This document shows positions 18,774 to 28,245 of a stretch of 64,000 nt of DNA, in pieces (the first letter of the stretch is position 1; each line of letters starts with the position of its first letter). Source of the DNA: Propionispora vibrioides (GTDB lineage: Bacteria > Bacillota > Negativicutes > Propionisporales > Propionisporaceae); the NCBI RefSeq assembly GCF_900110485.1, contig NZ_FODY01000003.1:124001-188000 (forward strand). The letters are read 5' to 3'. The notes beneath the pieces were generated by a model. That model was not told the origin of the DNA, did no database searches, and worked only from the letters and a program-made list of their open reading frames with translations. A program made the translations under genes and the position numbers.

Positions 18774-20966
18774 CTAATCGTTCAGCCGGAGTTTGGCCAG
18801 GGCATCAGCCAGGGCCGTATTAAGCGGCTCCTGAGTGGTTTTCTTCTGCTCTTTCAGATAGACCGCTACCTCCCGTTTTGAACTTTTATCCTGCTCTTTA
18901 TTCTTCCGTTCCTGAAAAGCGGTTAATTTTTCCCGGTAACCACAGGTACAAACAAACAACCGGTTTTCCTTTTCGCCACGTAGCTCCAGCTTTTTATGAC
19001 AGTTGGGGCAGCGGGCATTGGTCGTTTGGGAAAGGCCCTTGCGATAACCGCAGTCCCGGTCCTGGCAAACCAGCATTTTCCCTCTTTTTCCGTTGACCGC
19101 CAGCAGATATTTGCCGCATTCCGGACATTTGGAACGGGTCATATTATCATGGGTAAAGCTTTCCTGACTGTCTTTAATCCGGCCGACAATCAGCCCGGCA
19201 TACCGTTTCATTTCCTGTACAAAGTCTGTTTTGCTCAACGCCCCCTTGGCGATGGCGCCCAGCTTTTGTTCCCATTGGGCCGTCAGAGCCGGTGACTTCA
19301 AATCGTCCGGTACCAGTTCCAGCAATTGTTTTCCCTTGGATGTCAGGAAAATATCCTTTCCTCTTTTTTCCATCAGAAAACTATTAAACAGCTTTTCGAT
19401 AATGTCAGCCCGGGTCGCCACCGTCCCCAGCCCGCCGGTTTCACCGATCGTCTTTTTCAGACTGTCGCTTTCCTGATTCATATAAGCTACCGGATTTTCC
19501 ATCGCCGAAAGCAGGGTTGCTTCGGTAAAGCGAGCTGGCGGTTTGGTTTCCCCTTCGGTCGGGATCAGTCGGCCAACCGGTAAGACAGCACCTGCCGCAA
19601 GCTGAGGCAGCACTTGTTCCTGCTCGTCGTCCGCATCTTCTTCGCCTTCCAATTGACCGCCATATAGCTCCTTCCAACCGGCAGCCTGGATCACCTTCCC
19701 CCTTGCAGTAAAGGTCTCACCGTTAAGTGATGCCTTTACCGCAATCTGTTCATATTCAAACGGCGGATAGAGCACAGCCAAAAAACGTTTGATCACCAGA
19801 TCGTAAATTTTACGCTCCTGCTCACTAAAATCCTGGAGTGAGACAAATTGCTCGGTGGGAATAATCGCATGGTGATCAGACACCTTGCCGTCATCAACAA
19901 AGTGGCTGTTCGCCCGGATAGGCCGTTTCAGCACAGCAAAAGTCGCCTTGGTATAAGGACCGACACCGCAGGCTTCCAGTCGTTCCTTGAGCGTCTCCAC
20001 AATATCGGAGGAAATATAACGCGAATCGGTCCGGGGATAGGTCAGCACCTTATGACTTTCATACAGCCTTTGGGCAATAGACAGCGTTTCTTTGGCGGAA
20101 TAGCCAAAGGCCTTATTGGCGTCCTGCTGCAATTCCGTCAAATCGTACAAGCCCGGTGCATAGGCCTTTTTAGCTTGCTTAACCACCTCAATGATTTTCA
20201 TGGTTTTATTTGCAAGGCCGGCCAACAGGTTGTCTCTGACTTCTTTTTGAAAGGTTCGGGGCTCGTTGGTTTTGCCGTCGCGCCAGATCAGCCGGACGCC
20301 ACCGGCCACGGCCGCCAGCCCGTAATAAGGCCGGGACTTAAAGCGGGCAATCTCCACCTCTCTGGTAGCGATCATCGCCAGCGTCGGCGTTTGGACCCGT
20401 CCGCAGGACAGTTGGGCATTATATTTGCAGGTCAGCGCTCTGGTAGCGTTTATTCCGACAAGCCAGTCAGCCTCAGCCCGGGCGGCTGCCGCGGCGTACA
20501 GGCTCTCATAGGCCTTGCCTGGTTTCAAACTGCCAAAACCGTTCCGGATAGCTTTGTCAGTTACCGAAGAAATCCACAGGCGTTTTACCGGCTTGCGGCT
20601 GCCGGTCTTTTCCAGAATCCAACGGGCCACCAGTTCTCCTTCCCGTCCGGCATCGGTGGCAATTACCACTTCGCCAACATCCTTGCGCAGTAATTGTTCT
20701 TTGACAATACGAAATTGGCGGCTGCTTTGCCGGATAACCACCAGTTTGGCTGTCGCCGGCAGCATCGGCAAATCCTCCAGACGCCAGGACTTGTATTTCT
20801 CATCATATTCTTCGGGATCGGCCAGTGTCACCAGATGCCCCAGAGCCCAGGTAATCACATGCCGCTCACCCTCCCAATAACCTTTTCCCTGTTTATGGCA
20901 GGCAAGCACCTTGGCAATGTCCCTGCCCACCGAAGGTTTCTCCGCCAATACCAGTATTTTGCTCAT
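18774..20966 (-). CDS. topB: DNA topoisomerase III
   Basis: Type IA topoisomerase, 730 residues, which relaxes and decatenates DNA through a Tyr-linked intermediate. N-terminal Toprim domain (VLAEKPSVGRDIAKVL; ATDAGREGEL), then the catalytic core with the active Tyr in LTYPRTDSRYIS. The C-terminal part has zinc-finger motifs (CPECGKYLL ... CQDRDCGY; CPNCHKKL ... CTCGY). The length is that of Gram-positive TopB. Monocistronic, with its own terminator; upstream of its start is a copy of repeat family 2. Confidence 0.95.
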   Translation of the reverse strand: MSKILVLAEKPSVGRDIAKVLACHKQGKGYWEGERHVITWALGHLVTLADPEEYDEKYKSWRLEDLPMLPATAKLVVIRQSSRQFRIVKEQLLRKDVGEVVIATDAGREGELVARWILEKTGSRKPVKRLWISSVTDKAIRNGFGSLKPGKAYESLYAAAAARAEADWLVGINATRALTCKYNAQLSCGRVQTPTLAMIATREVEIARFKSRPYYGLAAVAGGVRLIWRDGKTNEPRTFQKEVRDNLLAGLANKTMKIIEVVKQAKKAYAPGLYDLTELQQDANKAFGYSAKETLSIAQRLYESHKVLTYPRTDSRYISSDIVETLKERLEACGVGPYTKATFAVLKRPIRANSHFVDDGKVSDHHAIIPTEQFVSLQDFSEQERKIYDLVIKRFLAVLYPPFEYEQIAVKASLNGETFTARGKVIQAAGWKELYGGQLEGEEDADDEQEQVLPQLAAGAVLPVGRLIPTEGETKPPARFTEATLLSAMENPVAYMNQESDSLKKTIGETGGLGTVATRADIIEKLFNSFLMEKRGKDIFLTSKGKQLLELVPDDLKSPALTAQWEQKLGAIAKGALSKTDFVQEMKRYAGLIVGRIKDSQESFTHDNMTRSKCPECGKYLLAVNGKRGKMLVCQDRDCGYRKGLSQTTNARCPNCHKKLELRGEKENRLFVCTCGYREKLTAFQERKNKEQDKSSKREVAVYLKEQKKTTQEPLNTALADALAKLRLND

Positions 20967-21000
20967 ATAGCTTCTCTCCCTTTTATCCGCTGCTGCTCGT

Positions 21001-21161
21001 AGGAAACCACTGATTTATTCACACCACGCAGTCTGGCGGTCTTTTTCCGCCGGCTGCATCAGCAAAACCTTGAAATAGGAACCGCTATTCCTGCGCGCTT
21101 CCTTGCCAGCCGAAGAAATCTCTCGCCAGGCTGGCAGGATCATTAAATCAGCGGTTCCCTA
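21001..21161. repeat. Dispersed repeat family 2, copy 1
   Basis: 161 bases. Left end AGGAAACCACTGATTTATT, right end CATTAAATCAGCGGTTCCCTA, roughly inverted. The interior holds CAGCAAAACCTTGAAATAGG and CTCGCCAGGCTGGCAGG, shared with copy 2. Confidence 0.8.
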
Positions 21162-21173
21162 GACAGCATGTCC

Positions 21174-21207
21174 AAAAAGCCTTACAGCTACACCGTCTGT
21201 AAGGCTT
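21174..21207 (-). terminator. Terminator of the ABC-F gene
   Basis: Perfect 11-base stem AAGCCTTACAG / CTGTAAGGCTT (21177-21187 with 21197-21207), followed on the minus strand by TTT. Confidence 0.85.
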
Positions 21208-21222
21208 CTGAGCTTTATTCTA

Positions 21223-23052
<1,830 letters not shown>

Positions 23053-23056
23053 TTAG

Positions 23057-23260
23057 TTACTTGCTATAGGTCTGCACATAGTCAGAACCAAGTAACTCAT
23101 ACATCTTCAAATGCCGGATCACTTTTCCTACTTGGGTACGATTTAAACCATCGACATGTTCGACACCAATCGCATCTTTAATGATGTTCTTGATTTCAAA
23201 CCGGTGATACCCAAGAAAAGTTAAGCGGCTAAGCAGATGCGTAATCGTTTTCTGCTCCAT
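23057..23260 (-). CDS. Hypothetical protein, 67 residues
   Basis: Small basic protein of 67 residues, no signal peptide. Pattern LLSRLTFLGYHRFEIKNII ... VGKVIRHLKMYELLG suggests a compact helical fold. RBS GGAGGAAAGGGATT lies before ATG, and a terminator follows, so it is a self-contained gene. No family recognised and no functional neighbour. Confidence 0.65.
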   Translation of the reverse strand: MEQKTITHLLSRLTFLGYHRFEIKNIIKDAIGVEHVDGLNRTQVGKVIRHLKMYELLGSDYVQTYSK

Positions 23261-23512
23261 AATCCCTTTCCTCCATGAACTTAAATAGGTAATTCATAAC
23301 GCTGCGCCAGCGTCATCAGCCGCAATTACCCTTGGGACTATTACCAACATATACTGAAATAGAAGATACAGGCAACTCACACTAGTACTCTTTTTTACAT
23401 GTCGCTGTAAAACAGCCTGGTGAATAATCTCCTTATTATAATAGCATGAATTTTTCATTATTGTCAAATTTTAAATTCCTGTTAAAAATAGCAGCATTTT
23501 AAAAAGAAACAA

Positions 23513-23541
23513 TTGACAGCGGCCAGGTACGGTGTTACAGT
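23513..23541 (+). promoter_or_regulatory. Promoter of the M-box transcript
   Basis: TTGACA at 23513-23518 and TACAGT at 23536-23541, 17 bases apart, about 25 bases before the M-box aptamer. Confidence 0.75.
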
Positions 23542-23565
23542 TTCTATGTAATTATAAGAATCACA

Positions 23566-23739
23566 ACTTCCTCGTTAGGTGAGGCTCCTGTATGAACACA
23601 GGCCACTGCCCGGAAATGTCGAAAGACGCCAATGGGTAGAACAGGTATTACCGGCATAAGGTTTTACTTAAGGTGGCTGAGCGCAGCGCATTTTGCTCTA
23701 CGTTATACAGTGCCAAAGCTCAAACGAGTGGGGAGGTCA
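23566..23739 (+). ncRNA. M-box (ykoK) magnesium riboswitch aptamer
   Basis: Conserved M-box blocks occur in order: CTCGTTAGGTGAGGCTCCTG, ACTGCCCGGAAATGTC, GAAAGACGCCAATGGGT, GGCATAAGGTTTTA, ATACAGTGCCAAAGCTC. The basal stem pairs CTTCCTCGTT (23567-23576) with AACGA-(GTG)-GGGAG (23723-23735). Established for this class: Mg2+ binding compacts the aptamer and switches off a downstream Mg2+ transporter. Here an intrinsic terminator follows within 40 bases, and the regulated genes are an ABC permease and ATPase. Confidence 0.95.
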
Positions 23740-23775
23740 AGCGCCGCTTTTGCTGCGCCTTTCTTTGCTGTCAGC

Positions 23776-23806
23776 ATGACCTTCCCGTACGGGAAGGTCA
23801 TTTTTT
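23776..23806 (+). terminator. M-box-controlled terminator
   Basis: Perfect ten-base stem TGACCTTCCC (23777-23786) / GGGAAGGTCA (23791-23800), loop GTAC, then TTTTTT. GGGGAGGTCA (23730-23739), the 3' strand of the M-box basal stem, can instead pair with the terminator's 5' arm (one G-U), giving an antiterminator. Confidence 0.9.
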
Positions 23807-23827
23807 ATTGTATAGGAGGTGGTATGT

Positions 23828-24070
23828 ATGGACGATGGCCCTAATCCGGCGCATATACTATTTTATTTGCCGTCAAAACCGGTACACGGCAAAGCACGAA
23901 AAACTACATTAGGATGTGATGACTATGGCCGTTTTTTCTTCCCACATACCCACCCGCCGCTTCGGCTTACTGGATCTCGCAGTTATTATTTTTGTCTTTT
24001 CCCTGCTCTATTCGCTTGTACGCTTAAGTTCCGGCATGGCCGTTCCCTTTTCGCCGGAAACACAGCTTGA
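23828..24070 (+). CDS. Possible leader ORF overlapping the permease start
   Basis: 80 codons starting MDDGPNPAHILF at an ATG 8 bases after a strong AGGAGG (23814-23819), directly behind the terminator. It overlaps the first 146 bases of the permease gene in another frame. The ribosome site is stronger than the permease's own. The part inside the permease gene is Pro/Phe-rich and unlikely to be a stable protein, so a translated leader that couples or tunes permease translation seems more likely than a functional protein. The RBS could also be a relic. Confidence 0.3.
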   Translation: MDDGPNPAHILFYLPSKPVHGKARKTTLGCDDYGRFFFPHTHPPLRLTGSRSYYFCLFPALFACTLKFRHGRSLFAGNTA

Positions 24071-25667
24071 TCTTTCGTCTAATCCGGCCGATCTGCCGTA
24101 CTATGCCGGCCGTTCTCTGCTGCGTATGTTTTTAGCCTATGGCGCCTCGCTGCTGTTCACCTTGCTCTATGGCAGCCTGGCCGCAAAAAACCGGCTGGCT
24201 GAAAAAGTTTTGATTCCCTTATTGGATATCTTGCAATCCATCCCGGTGCTCGGTTTTCTGTCCGTTACCATTACCATGTTCATCGGTATGTTTCCCGGCA
24301 GTCTCTTAGGCGTGGAGCTGGCCTCCATCTTTGCCATCTTTACCGGCCAGTGCTGGAATATGACCTTCAGTTTCTACCATTCCCTTACCACCTTACCCAA
24401 GGACCTTAAGGAAGCAGCTACCATGCTCCGTCTCAACCCCTGGCAGCGCTTCATTCGCCTGGAGGTTCCCTTTTCGATGATCGGTCTGGTCTGGAACAGC
24501 ATGATGTCCTTTGGCGGCGGCTGGTTCTTTCTGGCCGCCAGCGAAACCATCACGGTGCTCAATTCCAGCATCCAGCTTCCCGGCATCGGCTCCTTCATGG
24601 CCGCCGCCATAACCAACGGCGATATGACAGCTTTGGTATATGCTATGGTAACCATGGTACTGATGATTGTGGCTGTGGACCAGCTTTTCTGGCGGCCCAT
24701 CGTCGTATGGTCCCAAAAATTCAAAATGGAACGCACCGCCGCTAAAGAGGTACCTTCCTCTTTCGTTTACGATCTGCTGCAACGCGCCATTTTCATAGCC
24801 TGGCTGCGCAAGTACCTGTTGACCCCGCTTTGCAGTGTGATATATAGCTATGGGAGCCGCTTTGTCGCCTTTGGCGGACACACGGTCCGGCAAGCCGGGC
24901 GATTCAAACTATTTTCCGTGCTGCGCTCAGCTTTCGCCTACGCCCTGGCCTTGGGAGCCGTTTATTATGTAGTGCAGGAAGCCTATGCCGGTTACCAAAT
25001 GCTGGCCTCACTCGGCACCGAAGAATTAGGGAATCTCTTTGTTTTCGGTCTTTACACACTAGGCCGGATTATTATCGCCACGCTTTTCGGATTGCTCTGG
25101 ACCGTGCCTGTCGGTGTCTGGATTGGGACCAATCCCCGCCTGACCAAACTGTTTCAGCCTCTTGTGCAAATCGCCGCCTCCTTTCCTGCCAATATGCTCT
25201 ATCCCTTCATTGCCGTATTTTACCTGCGCCATGAGGTAAATTTCGAATATGGGTCTATTGCCCTCATGGCTCTCGGCACCCAGTGGTATATCCTGTTTAA
25301 TGTCATTGCCGGTGCCACCACCATTCCCAACGACCTGAAGGAAGCGGCCGTTCTCTTTAAACTGTCCAGCCGTCAGCGCTGGAAAAAGCTTATTCTTCCG
25401 GCTATTTTCCCCAGCCTGATCACCGGCTGCATTACTGCTACCGGCGGGGCCTGGAACGCCAGCATTATCTCCGAACTGCTTACCTGGAAAGAAAACCAGT
25501 TGGTCGCCACCGGTATCGGCAGCTATATCAGCCAAGCCACCGCCAGCGGCGACTGGCCGGCCATCATCGGCGGTATTGTGGTTATGTGCGTCTTTGTCAT
25601 TCTCATGAACCGTCTGCTGTGGAGACGCCTGTTCCAGCTTTCCGAAACCAAATATCACTTAAATTAA
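23925..25667 (+). CDS. ABC transporter permease with two fused membrane domains
   Basis: About 580 residues: two binding-protein-dependent permease (NitT/TauT, COG0600-like) domains in one chain. Each half carries the EAA loop that contacts the ATPase: LPKDLKEAATMLRLNPWQRF near residue 160 and IPNDLKEAAVLFKLSSRQRW near 475. Start ATG 23925 is chosen because AGGATGTGAT (9/10 to the full Shine-Dalgarno) lies 4 bases upstream; GTG 23916 and ATG 23919 are alternatives. It is downstream of an M-box and 13 bases before the ATPase gene. The substrate is unknown; magnesium control suggests a divalent cation or a compound tied to magnesium status. No substrate-binding protein is encoded nearby. Confidence 0.88.
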   Translation: MAVFSSHIPTRRFGLLDLAVIIFVFSLLYSLVRLSSGMAVPFSPETQLDLSSNPADLPYYAGRSLLRMFLAYGASLLFTLLYGSLAAKNRLAEKVLIPLLDILQSIPVLGFLSVTITMFIGMFPGSLLGVELASIFAIFTGQCWNMTFSFYHSLTTLPKDLKEAATMLRLNPWQRFIRLEVPFSMIGLVWNSMMSFGGGWFFLAASETITVLNSSIQLPGIGSFMAAAITNGDMTALVYAMVTMVLMIVAVDQLFWRPIVVWSQKFKMERTAAKEVPSSFVYDLLQRAIFIAWLRKYLLTPLCSVIYSYGSRFVAFGGHTVRQAGRFKLFSVLRSAFAYALALGAVYYVVQEAYAGYQMLASLGTEELGNLFVFGLYTLGRIIIATLFGLLWTVPVGVWIGTNPRLTKLFQPLVQIAASFPANMLYPFIAVFYLRHEVNFEYGSIALMALGTQWYILFNVIAGATTIPNDLKEAAVLFKLSSRQRWKKLILPAIFPSLITGCITATGGAWNASIISELLTWKENQLVATGIGSYISQATASGDWPAIIGGIVVMCVFVILMNRLLWRRLFQLSETKYHLN

Positions 25668-25680
25668 GGGGGGATTTGCC

Positions 25681-26967
25681 ATGAATAAAAAGGTATTAAT
25701 TGAATTAAATCAGGTTCAAAAGAAATGGGATGGCGGCAGCAGCAATGCCGGCGTCCCGGTATTATCCAATATCAATCTGTCCATTTATGCCGGGGAGTTT
25801 CTCGCTATCTTGGGACCGTCAGGCTCTGGCAAATCCACCCTGCTGCGCATTATCGCCGGACTCACTCCGGCAAGTTCCGGCAAAATCACTTATCTCGGAC
25901 TGGAATACCAGGGCGTAAATCCCGGCGCCGCCATGGTGTTCCAGTCCTTCGCCCTGTTTCCCTGGCTGACCATCTTAGAAAACGTGCTGGTCGGCCTGGA
26001 TTCCAAGGACTTGCCGGCCAACGTAAAGAAAGAAAAAGCTCTGGCAGTCATTGATATGGTTGGCCTGGATGGCTTTGAGAATGCTTACCCCAAGGAACTG
26101 TCCGGCGGTATGCAGCAGCGGGTAGGACTGGGGCGCGCCCTGGTCAGTGACCCCGATGTGCTGCTGATGGATGAGCCTTTTTCCGCCCTGGACGTCCTGA
26201 CGGCGGAAAACCTGCGTCGCGACATTCTGGAGCTGTGGCGGGAAAATAAGATCCCGACAAAATCAATCATTATGGTAACGCATGGCATTGAGGAAGCCGT
26301 TTATATGGCTGACCGCATTCTGGTTGTGTCCGGCAGCCCGGCCGGCATTCACACCGATATGCCCATCACGCTGCCTCACTGGCGCGATAAGAATGCTCCA
26401 GCCTTTATCAGCCTGGTCGATACTTTATACTCTTTAATGATGAAACGCAGCGACACCGCCCCGCGCAACACCGTCACCATTGAAAACAAAGAAATCACCC
26501 TGCTGCCCCGTGTCTCCGCCGGCGCACTAACCGGGTTTCTTGAACTCCTGGAGGACCTGAATGAAAAAACCGATCTGTACAAATTAGCAGACCGGTTTAT
26601 GATGGACAGCGAGGACTTTTTCCCGATCATCGACGGAGCTACGTTACTGGGCTTCGCCAAAGTCGTGGACGGTGATATTGAACTGACCCCCGAGGGTATC
26701 CGGTTTGCCCAGGCTTCGGTCCTCGAACGGAAGGAGCTGTTCCGGGCCCAGCTTGTACAGTATGTCCCGCTAGCCGGTAAGATTTTGGCTATCCTGCAAT
26801 CCAAATCCAATAAACGGATGAACATTGAATTTTTCGAGGACGTATTGGCCCGTTCCCTGCCTGCCGCCGAAATCCCCCTATTGCTGGACATCCTGATTGC
26901 CTGGAGCAGATATGCCGAGCTGTTTGCTTACGATGAACAGAGCCGCCAGCTTTTTGCCGAAAGCTAA
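25681..26967 (+). CDS. ABC transporter ATPase with C-terminal AAA-associated domain
   Basis: 428 residues. Residues 1-250 are a NitT/TauT-type ATPase: Walker A GPSGSGKST, signature LSGGMQQRVGLGRAL, Walker B LLMDEPFSALD, switch His in VTHGIEEA. Residues about 280-428 form an extra domain resembling the AAA-associated C-terminal domain (winged-helix-like, GALTGFLELLEDL ... DGDIELTPEGIRFA), probably regulatory. It lies in the same M-box-controlled transcript as the permease. RBS AAGGGGGG-type before ATG. No clear terminator follows. Confidence 0.9.
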   Translation: MNKKVLIELNQVQKKWDGGSSNAGVPVLSNINLSIYAGEFLAILGPSGSGKSTLLRIIAGLTPASSGKITYLGLEYQGVNPGAAMVFQSFALFPWLTILENVLVGLDSKDLPANVKKEKALAVIDMVGLDGFENAYPKELSGGMQQRVGLGRALVSDPDVLLMDEPFSALDVLTAENLRRDILELWRENKIPTKSIIMVTHGIEEAVYMADRILVVSGSPAGIHTDMPITLPHWRDKNAPAFISLVDTLYSLMMKRSDTAPRNTVTIENKEITLLPRVSAGALTGFLELLEDLNEKTDLYKLADRFMMDSEDFFPIIDGATLLGFAKVVDGDIELTPEGIRFAQASVLERKELFRAQLVQYVPLAGKILAILQSKSNKRMNIEFFEDVLARSLPAAEIPLLLDILIAWSRYAELFAYDEQSRQLFAES

Positions 26968-26998
26968 AAAACATCAGCTTTATCCGTTTTTTCCAGTT

Positions 26999-28165
26999 TC
27001 AGCCTTGTAAAAATGCTTCTGCGGCCCTGTTCTTACTCCCGGCAAGCAGCGTAGCGCTGGTAACAGCCGTGAAAGGCGCCACGGTAATTAAGCCGAAACT
27101 GCCAATCATCGTATTTAATATTTCGGCTGCAATATAATTTAAGTTCAATATATTCAGCACCGGTGTTCCTTGCGCCACAAACACCATTAACAAGCCAATG
27201 TAGCCGCCGGAATAGGCCAGCAGCAACGTAGTACTCATCGTTCCCAGCACAGTGCGTCCGACATTTAGCCCCGCTTTCATAGCTGCCGCCTTACTAATGG
27301 CCGGATTGGCCTCAATCACTTCATACACTGCCGAGGTGATATCCACCGCAATGTCCATGACCGCTCCTGATGAAGCAATGAAAATGCTGGCAATAAATAT
27401 TTCCGTCAGATTAAGCTGAAAGCCGGTATATAAAAGACTTTCGGAATAGTCCATGACCGCACCATGAATTTTCGACATGCTAACAAAAATAATAGCCAAC
27501 AGAGCCGTCAGTCCGGTTCCTAACAGCGACCCCAGCGTGGCAGCAATAAACCGCCGGTCAAAACCATATACCAATATGATAATGACCGTTGTCAGTATGG
27601 CCGTAATCAAAAGACCGCACAAAATGGGCTGGTATCCTGCCAGCAAGAAGGGGATCAACATTTTCCAAATGCAAAGCACGGTAAACAGAAAAGCCAAAAT
27701 AGCCCGCACACCAATCCAGCCGGCCAGCACAATCAGCAGCAGCATAAACGCCCCGGCCAGAAACAGCTGATAATTAAGCCGGTAATGGTCTACCATGGAT
27801 ATTTTATAGACCCCCTGGCCCTGTACACCGCCCACCGTAACCAGCGCAATATCCCCCGCCCGATACTGCTTGTCGGTCCCTAACGACCCGGAAAGCATAT
27901 TCATGGCCTCGGCAACCGTTCCTTTATAACGGCCATCCAGCAGTTCAACTACACATCGTTGTTCGCCATAGGCAACAATTCCGGCTCGCTGGATGCCGTT
28001 GTTGTTTACGGATATCACGCGGGCTTTCGAGGTTTCAAACTGACTATACACGGGATTTACAAACCGGTCGGGCAGCACAATCAACACAAGCACAGCCAGC
28101 AAAACCACGGCTGTCGGTATAAATGATTTGGAAGCAACACATTTGTTGTAATATTGTTTTATCAT
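26999..28165 (-). CDS. YibE/F-like membrane protein
   Basis: 388 residues. An N-terminal membrane anchor (residues 18-35), an extracytoplasmic region of about 110 residues, then at least seven hydrophobic segments with the YibE/F family stretch SSGAVMDIAVDITSAVYEV and NVGRTVLGTMSTTLLLAYSGG. The family's function is not established. It lies downstream of alkaline phosphatase on the same strand, separated by a hairpin, so joint expression is uncertain. Confidence 0.85.
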   Translation of the reverse strand: MIKQYYNKCVASKSFIPTAVVLLAVLVLIVLPDRFVNPVYSQFETSKARVISVNNNGIQRAGIVAYGEQRCVVELLDGRYKGTVAEAMNMLSGSLGTDKQYRAGDIALVTVGGVQGQGVYKISMVDHYRLNYQLFLAGAFMLLLIVLAGWIGVRAILAFLFTVLCIWKMLIPFLLAGYQPILCGLLITAILTTVIIILVYGFDRRFIAATLGSLLGTGLTALLAIIFVSMSKIHGAVMDYSESLLYTGFQLNLTEIFIASIFIASSGAVMDIAVDITSAVYEVIEANPAISKAAAMKAGLNVGRTVLGTMSTTLLLAYSGGYIGLLMVFVAQGTPVLNILNLNYIAAEILNTMIGSFGLITVAPFTAVTSATLLAGSKNRAAEAFLQG

Positions 28166-28199
28166 AATTATTAACCTCGCAATAGCAGTATATAAAGCT

Positions 28200-28236
28200 G
28201 CGCCTGCCTTCTTTCAAGCCGAAAGGCGGCAGGCGC
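28200..28236 (-). terminator. Hairpin between alkaline phosphatase and YibE/F genes
   Basis: Stem GCGCCTGCC / GGCAGGCGC. The T-rich tail is better in the plus direction (CACTTTTT); in the minus direction it reads AGCTTTATA, so termination there may be partial. Confidence 0.55.
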
Positions 28237-28245
28237 ACTTTTTAA

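Noticed and set aside
23632-23844. 70-codon open frame inside the M-box region
   Set aside because: It starts in the middle of the conserved aptamer and crosses the terminator; the conservation is explained by the RNA.
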